From: Euborellia annulipes
Taxonomy: Eukaryota > Arthropoda > Insecta > Dermaptera > Anisolabididae
Direction: 5' to 3'
Assembly (NCBI GenBank): GCA_023213315.1
Contig: JAKCPI010005053.1
Location: 1-64,000, forward strand
DNA: 64,000 nucleotides
This document shows, piece after piece, positions 58,378-64,000 of this stretch. The first letter of the stretch is position 1. The number at the start of each line of letters is the position of its first letter. The notes under the pieces were generated by a model, which was given only the letters and a program-made list of their open reading frames with translations, searched no databases and had not been told where the DNA came from. The position numbers and the translations under genes were made by a program.

Positions 58378-58899
58378 CTGTTTTGGTGCCAGATCGAGAG
58401 CAACGCATCGAGTCAATTGATCCACAGCTGATTTGCTCATACAATAAGCGAGAACTCCTGGAAAAGACCTGAGGCCGTTCACACTCGAGACGTTCACGAT
58501 CGCTCCTTTAGATTTAATCAAATGTGGAGTTGCCAGCATCGTTAAATGATAGACGGAACGCACGTTGGTATTCATCATCCGATCGTATTGTTCCAAGGAG
58601 GTATTTTCAATCGAACCCGCCTCTAGGACACCGGCGTTATTAACGAGGACATCCAGACGACCGAAACGTTCCACTGTGGTCTTCATGATTCGTTCGGCGT
58701 CCTTCTCCAAGGTCACATCGCCCAGCACCAATAACGGTTCTGTTTTCGATTTACAGTCTTTGGCCACTGATTTTAGGTTATTTTCATTTCGACCTGTCAA
58801 GGAAAGTATCGCTCCACGATTTGCCATTAATTTGGCAGTCGCGGCGCCGATGCCTGAACTTGCGCCGGTGATAAGGACAACTTTGCCTGCTAACGACAT
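58378..58899 (-). CDS. Short-chain dehydrogenase/reductase, exon 1 (NAD(P)-binding and catalytic part)
   Basis: Encodes residues 1-174 of a 254-aa classical SDR, the usual length. The start is the ATG at 58897-58899 (MSLAGKVVLITG); an in-frame extension to TTG is not needed. It is a Rossmann-fold oxidoreductase using NAD(P)H, closest in motif style to FabG-like (3-oxoacyl-ACP reductase-type) insect proteins; the substrate is unknown. Motifs: TGASSGIG cofactor loop (11-18), Asp71 after the fourth strand, NNAG (87-90), Asn112, Ser138/139 in NVSSV, and YCMSK with Tyr152 and Lys156. The exon ends after LAPKQ at a GC donor. It is head to head with the METTL25-like gene, about 1.55 kb between starts. 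No predicted signal peptide, so probably cytosolic. All catalytic residues are present. Confidence 0.92.
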
Positions 58900-59518
58900 T
58901 CTCAAGAAGAAAGAAAAATGAGAAAAAAAAGACGACTACACGCAATGTTCAATCTCAACTCATCTGATCAAAGTTTGAAATTATCAAGGACAGACAGAGC
59001 AGGCGAGCAAACAGCAAAAGAGAGATGAAAACATCTGTTCATTCGTTTTATAAAAACAACTTTGGAAAATCGTTCCTTTTGATGAACGATTTTTGACTTA
59101 TGTTCCTTTAGTTCGTTCCCGACCAAACACTGTTGCGAACTATACATATATCATATGGAAATATTGGTATTCTTGAGGTTTATAATCACAAACAATTGGG
59201 AAACAACAGAAATGTTAATAATATAGGCTAGAAAGAAAAATAAAAATAAAACTTTTGTCTGCCATTCACCAAAGCAATCATAAATTTTTTTTTTTTTTTT
59301 TTTAAAAACTCCCTTTCCCCCTCCCCCCCCCCCCCCCCCCCCCCCCCCTATTACTCTTATAAACTTGTAAACAAATCCTCCTTTTTCAATCGAAGAAGAA
59401 ATTTGATTTTTTTCTTTAATATCTTTTCCGTAGGTGTGTTTACAAATGGGGTAGACTTTGAACTCAAAATTTACCATTTTTTTATCTTTACTTGATTTTA
59501 TACTTAAAGAATTTTGAA
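58900..59518. other. Upstream region of the SDR gene
   Basis: The first ~200 bp beside the ATG is likely 5' UTR and promoter, but no clear TATA or initiator was found. A long C run at 59325-59348 makes a neighbouring open frame look like poly-Gly; it is not a gene. Confidence 0.35.
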
Positions 59519-59741
59519 AAACATATAACCAAGTATTTATTAATTTAAATAAGCGAAAAATGTAGGCACCACCGGGAGTCGCACCACGGATCTGTCGATT
59601 TACGCAGGGATTTACGCTCAACATGCCCTACTACTGGACCACCGTACCGCACTCGCTTATTTAAATTATGATAGATCGCTAATTTCAGTATACATTTTTC
59701 GCTTATTTAAATTAATAAATACTTGGTTATATGTTTTTCAT
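59519..59741. repeat. Inverted repeat enclosing tRNA-like sequence
   Basis: About 46-bp arms (ACATATAACCAAGTATTTAT.. at 59519-59564 and its complement at 59692-59741). On the - strand between them, GGTGGTCCAGTAGTAGGGC and GTGGTGCGACTCCCGG resemble a tRNA A box and B box. Confidence 0.65.
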
Positions 59742-60455
59742 AATTACTTCATGGACCAACACATGATATAGGTCTATATTATTCTTTAGTTAAAGAATTT
59801 TGTTGCTTTTGTGACCATTGATGTTTATTCGAGATCGTAGGCATCCAGGGATGAAATAATTTTTACTTTCTTATTGTTGACTTTTCGAGTAATTCATTCT
59901 TAGTATCCTCTGGACAAATAAGTTGTCACATTTTAGGTGGCATGTATCATAAATAAAAATGATAAATAACGACACTATTGTATTTAAAAACTTTGGTATT
60001 TTAAAAATATTTTTGTATAAGGGAGGAGGAAGATATTTAAAAATGAGTTCCCACCCCCGAAAAATATTCTATATACTCCCCTGTTTTTGACTCAATCTTG
60101 GCTGATAGAAACCCCACCACCTAAAATAAAAAATATTTATATTTTATTTTCCAATATATATATATACATGTATCTCTTCTTGAATCGAATTGCTCTAAAC
60201 TCGCGCCACTCGTTGGGGACTTTGGTTCATTAGTTCTTTCACTATTTTGTGAACTAGTCTTGACACTTGACAACTTATCAGAAATTTAATTTTATCTCCT
60301 CTTTTCTCTCTCCCTGTTATTATTGTTTTGTTTATCATATCTACAATTATCATATATATAATATAAAAGTATATTTATTTAATATTCTTATTTTTAGATC
60401 TTTTGACATCTCTTTTATATAATCAATCAGCTGAGAGCATAAAAAAAAACAGATA
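59742..60455. other. Upstream region of the METTL25-like gene
   Basis: AT-rich with (AT)n around 60350. A TATAATATAAAAG stretch near 60356-60368 could serve as a TATA element, but no initiator was identified. Confidence 0.35.
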
Positions 60456-61117
60456 ATGAATAATAATAACATAAAAGATAATATTAACCAAGCCTTCCAA
60501 GTACTGAAAGAATATTCCTATTTATTGGATTCGTTTATCTTGGTAAATATTTAAACCTAATATTATTATTATCTTATTATTTTCCTCTTTTTTTGATTTA
60601 ATTAAATTAGACTATTATATATTGTGTTAGAAAAATGGAGATTTGTTGTATGACGGAGATATATTTTATTATTGGCAAATTCTAGTTTGTCCACATAATT
60701 GTACAGTATTTATATGACATATGTACAATTCCCAATAATTGAAACTTCCTATTCTGGGAGTATTATTAACCCCTATCCTGCTGCCCTGTGCAATCTAATT
60801 TAACTGACATTAATTTTACTATCACAATTGAAGGGGTCGCAGATAGTGCTATATAGTTTTGAGATATTTCAATTTTAAACTTTGGAAACAAACAAAACAC
60901 CAATAGGAAGTTTGTTTGTTTGTTACTGTCAGATGCACTTTAAAGACAATATCATGCTGAGAAACAAATTGTCCAAATAGTACAGACAGATCTTTGCTCA
61001 ATTTATGGTGCTGAAAAGTTGGGATTGTCATAATTGTGGGTTAGCACTATTTGCAGCGCCCCTTTAATTCCATCACATTCACATATAGCCTATAGAGTCA
61101 TTTAATATGCCTTCCTG

Positions 61118-61152
<35 letters not shown>

Positions 61153-63302
61153 ACGCCGAAATGGCGCAATTGGCTATTTCATGAAATCGGCAAAATTTTG
61201 CCGTTTTCGTGAATTCGACAAGCCTTCTGGCGATTTCACGAATTAGGCAGTATTATGCCTATTTCACGAATTCGGCAACAAAATGTTTGTTTATTTCATT
61301 AAGTAGGCAACGCCAGTAACGTGCCGTTTATTTCAGGGTTTATTTTCGCAACTTTTCTTCGCATTGAACTATAGTTGTGAGACTGAAGAAAGGATGAAAT
61401 GGTCTAATGTAGTCTCAAATAGCCCCAATTTTGACATTCTTAAATCAAATATTACTTTTTTTGGATTCAGGGGACCTCAAAAGGTGTATATCCATCAAAA
61501 ATATCGACATCGATTTTTTGACATGAATCCAATACTTTCTCTCTATATATTAACATATATAGCTAAGAGAAAGTAAAAACATGGCAAGTGGTCTATGACA
61601 CAAAAAAGTTTTGTCATCTCTGATCTAAACCATTTGGAATCCAAATGATTAAAAAAAATATTCTTCGGTCCGCTTGGATCCGAACCCATTACCCTTAGCA
61701 TTTAGGGATTGATTGATTGGGTTAATCTAGTTAGTCTGTTTACATAAATATATGAATTTCTTATTTTTTTTAGGATTTTCATGTAGAAAATCATTGGAAC
61801 AAATTACCTCTATCCTGGCAAAAGGATTTGGAAAAATTGGATTTAAAAGAAGCGGCTTCACTTTTAAATAACGAAACGAGGTAATCTTTTTTCAAGAACA
61901 TGCAATTGAATTAGTTTTACTTTTGTGCTCTATATTTCGAGTGCAAATTTAATCGAATCAAAGGGAATGGCTTAAGTTTTTTCTAGCTTCTTCTTGCTTC
62001 ATATTATAGTTTTTAGAGTAGGCTGTTTAAATTATTTATCAACAGGACTTCATTTTTACTTTCTCTTACCTATGTATAGGCCTATATGTTAATATATATA
62101 AAGAGAAAGATTTGGGATTCATGTCAAAAATGTCGAGATTTTGATGGATATACGGTTCACGTTTTGAGGTCCCTTGAATCAAAAAAAAGTGGTTTTCGTG
62201 TTTGTGTGTGTGTCTGTGATCAAAATATCTCAAAAACGAAAAGAGCTAGGATCTTGAAATTTTATATTTAAGTTAGGCACCCTCCTGGCACGTGACACGA
62301 ATCTTTTGAACAAAATCGGCCAAAAAGTACAAGTACTTTACTGATGTACTTTTTCAGTTTTTTTTTCGATTTTCTCAAAATTCGCTCCAATGATTTTGTT
62401 TAAAATTCATAAATTTTTAGATGCTCTTTAAAATGTATATTCTCATTTTGCCATTGAAATCTTTTGATTTTACCTACTCTTGTTCTTCATAGGAAAGTTA
62501 GGAGAAATGGTTACCATTGTAACAAAATATAAATATTTTCCCGAAAACTAAATATATGTCCGACACAAAAAATCTGGTATGACAAGCACAGAACACTACT
62601 TTCGATTACCGAAGGTAAGAGAAAGTTGTGTGCTGTGGGGACCATCACACCAGATTTTTGAATAATTAAACGAGGTAATCCTTTTCAAGAACATCAGTGC
62701 AGAATGTTTACTTTTTGCTTTTTTTTTAAATGAGCTGATTTATTTGATCATTTTTATTCTATAGTAATATTATATTTATTTTTTGTTACATAACATATAA
62801 TCCTTACAAGATAACCTCTCGCTCCGCTTATCATTAAAGTTCTTAATATTTATTTATCTTTTTCCTTATTTTTCTAGATTAACCCAAGTTCTTCCTCTTT
62901 CTTTAATTGCATTGAGGCAATTATCATATTTACTTTCAATTCCAAGAAAAAACTCAACTCATGAATCGAATAACAATGGGAAAGAAAAAGAAAATGAATC
63001 AATTTGTTTGCGACATCCAAAACTCGGCAATCTTTTCAATAAACATGTCAAACCAAAAAAAAGACATGAAATTTCTAAAATGGCTAAAGTTTGTATTTGT
63101 TTTTTTTTTTATCTAAATGCATTTATAAAAATAAAATATTAATTATTTGTTAGATTTGTGCAGAAACGGCTGAAAAAACGGAATGCGATTATGTGATTGA
63201 TGTTGGATCTGGTCTCGGACATTTAGGAAGAGCTTTGGCGTTTGGATATCAGATAAAAGTTTGTTGCTTGGAGGCTCAGAACTCTCTTACTCAACAGGCA
63301 AA
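60456..63302 (+). CDS. METTL25: METTL25/METTL25B-like methyltransferase, 5' part (exons 1-4)
   Basis: Exons 60456-60542, 61774-61880, 62878-63088 and 63154-63302 join in one frame: MNNNN..DSFIL | DFHVENHWNKLPLSWQ.. | LTQVLPLSL.. | ICAETAEK.. . Introns are GT-AG (1231, 997 and 65 bp). The first 184 residues plus two bases of the next codon are present; the rest lies beyond the window. The WNKLPLSWQKDL segment, the KPKKRHEISKMAK stretch before the core, and VIDVGSGLGHLGR (149-161, SAM-binding motif I) followed by CCLEA (motif II acidic residue) are the order seen in METTL25 and METTL25B (RRNAD1) proteins. Their substrate is poorly defined. The proteins cannot be separated here, so the symbol is provisional. 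A low-complexity Asn/Lys/Glu insert lies near residue 95. Intron 2 holds a duplicated donor-like sequence and a family R copy. Confidence 0.85.
61150..61340. repeat. Array of TTTCACGAATTCGGC-like mini-palindromes in METTL25 intron 1
   Basis: About 30-bp-spaced words TTTCATGAAATCGGC, TTCGTGAATTCGACA, TTTCACGAATTAGGC, TTTCACGAATTCGGC and TTTCATTAAGTAGGC. They start right after an (AT)n tract at 61121-61150. The style resembles the foldback at 51225-51998. Confidence 0.65.
61452..61580 (+). repeat. Family R, right-end fragment
   Basis: GGATTCAGGGGACCTCAAAA to GCTAAGAGAAAGTAAAAA. Confidence 0.8.
61621..61700 (-). repeat. SINE fragment, reversed
   Basis: On the - strand GGGTTCGGATCCAAGCGGAC followed by CCAAATGG-type body sequence. 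Head remnant and short body only. Confidence 0.5.
62054..62663 (-). repeat. Family R, near full-length, in METTL25 intron 2
   Basis: Reversed copy from the right hairpin (TTTACTTTCTCTTACC) to the left hairpin (CACACCAGATTTTT). It is followed at once by a duplicate of the exon 2/intron 2 junction. Confidence 0.85.
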
Positions 63303-63412
63303 GTAAATATAAAAAACAATAAAAACTGACATGCAAAAAGAATAAAATCAAATCATATACCACATCTTCATATCAAATCATTTTATATTTCATAAATTTG
63401 AAAAAATAAAAA

Positions 63413-63562
63413 CCCTCAGGCCTTGGTGTAGTGGTTAGCGTGCTGGCCTTCTGTACCAAGGTTCGCGGGTTCGCATCCCGTCTCATGCGACAAAAATTTA
63501 TTTCGGCTATCATTAAATAATGACGGGGTCTTCGTTGCCGAAAAAGACCTTAAAAAAAAAAT
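63413..63562 (+). repeat. tRNA-derived SINE, second subfamily
   Basis: Head TTGGTGTAGTGGTTAGCGTG, B box GGGTTCGCATCCC, tail GTTGCCGAAAAAGACCTT and poly-A. The tail is shared with the copy at 7195-7385. It lies in the intron after METTL25 exon 4. Confidence 0.8.
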
Positions 63563-63831
63563 AAATTTAAAGTATTATAGAGGGTAAGTTGCTCGACCTG
63601 GCATATATTGAGATTTGGAAAAAGAACGGTGTATCGAAGCAATTTCGGGTCCTCTTGCTTTCTGTTACAGTTACAGGACATTGTCTCCTTACAAAATACT
63701 CGCCTTTTGAAGATTTTCAATGCAATTTTTCTTTGATTTCATAAGTTGAGTCAAATCTCTTTTTTTTAAGGGTCAGAAACAGGAAAAAACTGAAAGGGGT
63801 CAGATCTGTTGAGTTCAATGACAGGGCCAGT
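63563..63831. other. Intronic or intergenic spacer
   Basis: No supported features. Exon 5 of the METTL25-like gene was not found before the window end. Confidence 0.35.
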
Positions 63832-64000
63832 GGCGTACCGAGGAGGGGGCGGGGGGGGCGGTCCGCCCCAGGCCCCGAGCCGGCATAGGCCCCCATATAT
63901 TTATTAAAAAAAAAATTTAACGAAAATTTCTCTTTAAGAGGCCCCGGGGCCCTCAGGGCTCAAGTAAAAATCGAAAAATTTAGTTAAAAAAATCAAAATT
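63832..64000. mobile_element. hAT-type element, left end only (window edge)
   Basis: CAGTGGCGTACCGAGG followed by G runs and GGGGCCCTCAGGGCTC, related to 57054-57404. The right end is outside the window. Confidence 0.6.

Noticed and set aside
59151..59624. 157-codon open frame with a poly-Gly stretch
   Set aside because: Caused by a long C run and poly-A tract; it overlaps a tRNA-like inverted repeat.

Overview
The window is nuclear DNA from an AT-rich, transposon-dense animal genome, most likely an arthropod. Spliceosomal introns (GT-AG, plus one GC-AG) break up all three recognisable genes. The P450 resembles the CYP3-clan (CYP6/CYP9-like) enzymes of insects, and its promoter has a TATA box with an arthropod-type TCAGTT initiator. 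tRNA-derived and 5S-like SINE pieces, many hAT-type MITEs and hammerhead-like motifs typical of Penelope elements are scattered throughout. The species cannot be named from the sequence. There is no rRNA gene, CRISPR array, intact transposase or other convincing long ORF.

Genes. (1) A cytochrome P450 at 33039-34822 (+), three exons, 536 aa, with all P450 signatures including the haem cysteine. (2) A short-chain dehydrogenase/reductase on the - strand with two coding exons (58378-58899 and 50113-50355) separated by an ~8 kb intron that uses a GC donor; 254 aa. (3) The 5' part of a METTL25/METTL25B-like methyltransferase on the + strand (exons at 60456-60542, 61774-61880, 62878-63088 and 63154-63302), running off the right edge. 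Genes 2 and 3 lie head to head, about 1.55 kb apart between start codons. Nothing suggests that the three genes work together.

Repeats. Positions 1-32.9 kb contain almost nothing but repeats: hAT-like MITEs with verifiable 8-bp target-site duplications (TSDs), a hammerhead-bearing repeat, a SINE split by a 3.8 kb hAT-like element, a 99-bp tandem array, long hairpins, and many copies of one unrecognised element that I call family R. 34.9-50 kb is similar and holds a 5.4 kb segment bounded by two direct MITE copies, with a TSD only at its outer edges, inserted in a family-R copy. 50-59 kb is the SDR gene with its intron, which contains a 0.75 kb foldback element made of small palindromes and some exon-like non-coding sequence. 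60-64 kb is the METTL25-like gene with repeats in its introns.

The most unusual material is structural. Two segments (21.6-23.6 kb and 40.7-46.1 kb) look like composite units of two MITEs plus captured DNA. Family R (about a dozen copies or fragments) has a hairpin at each end and no coding capacity. Several palindromes enclose tRNA-like sequence. MITEs with different terminal sequences repeatedly carry long G or C runs beside their ends.
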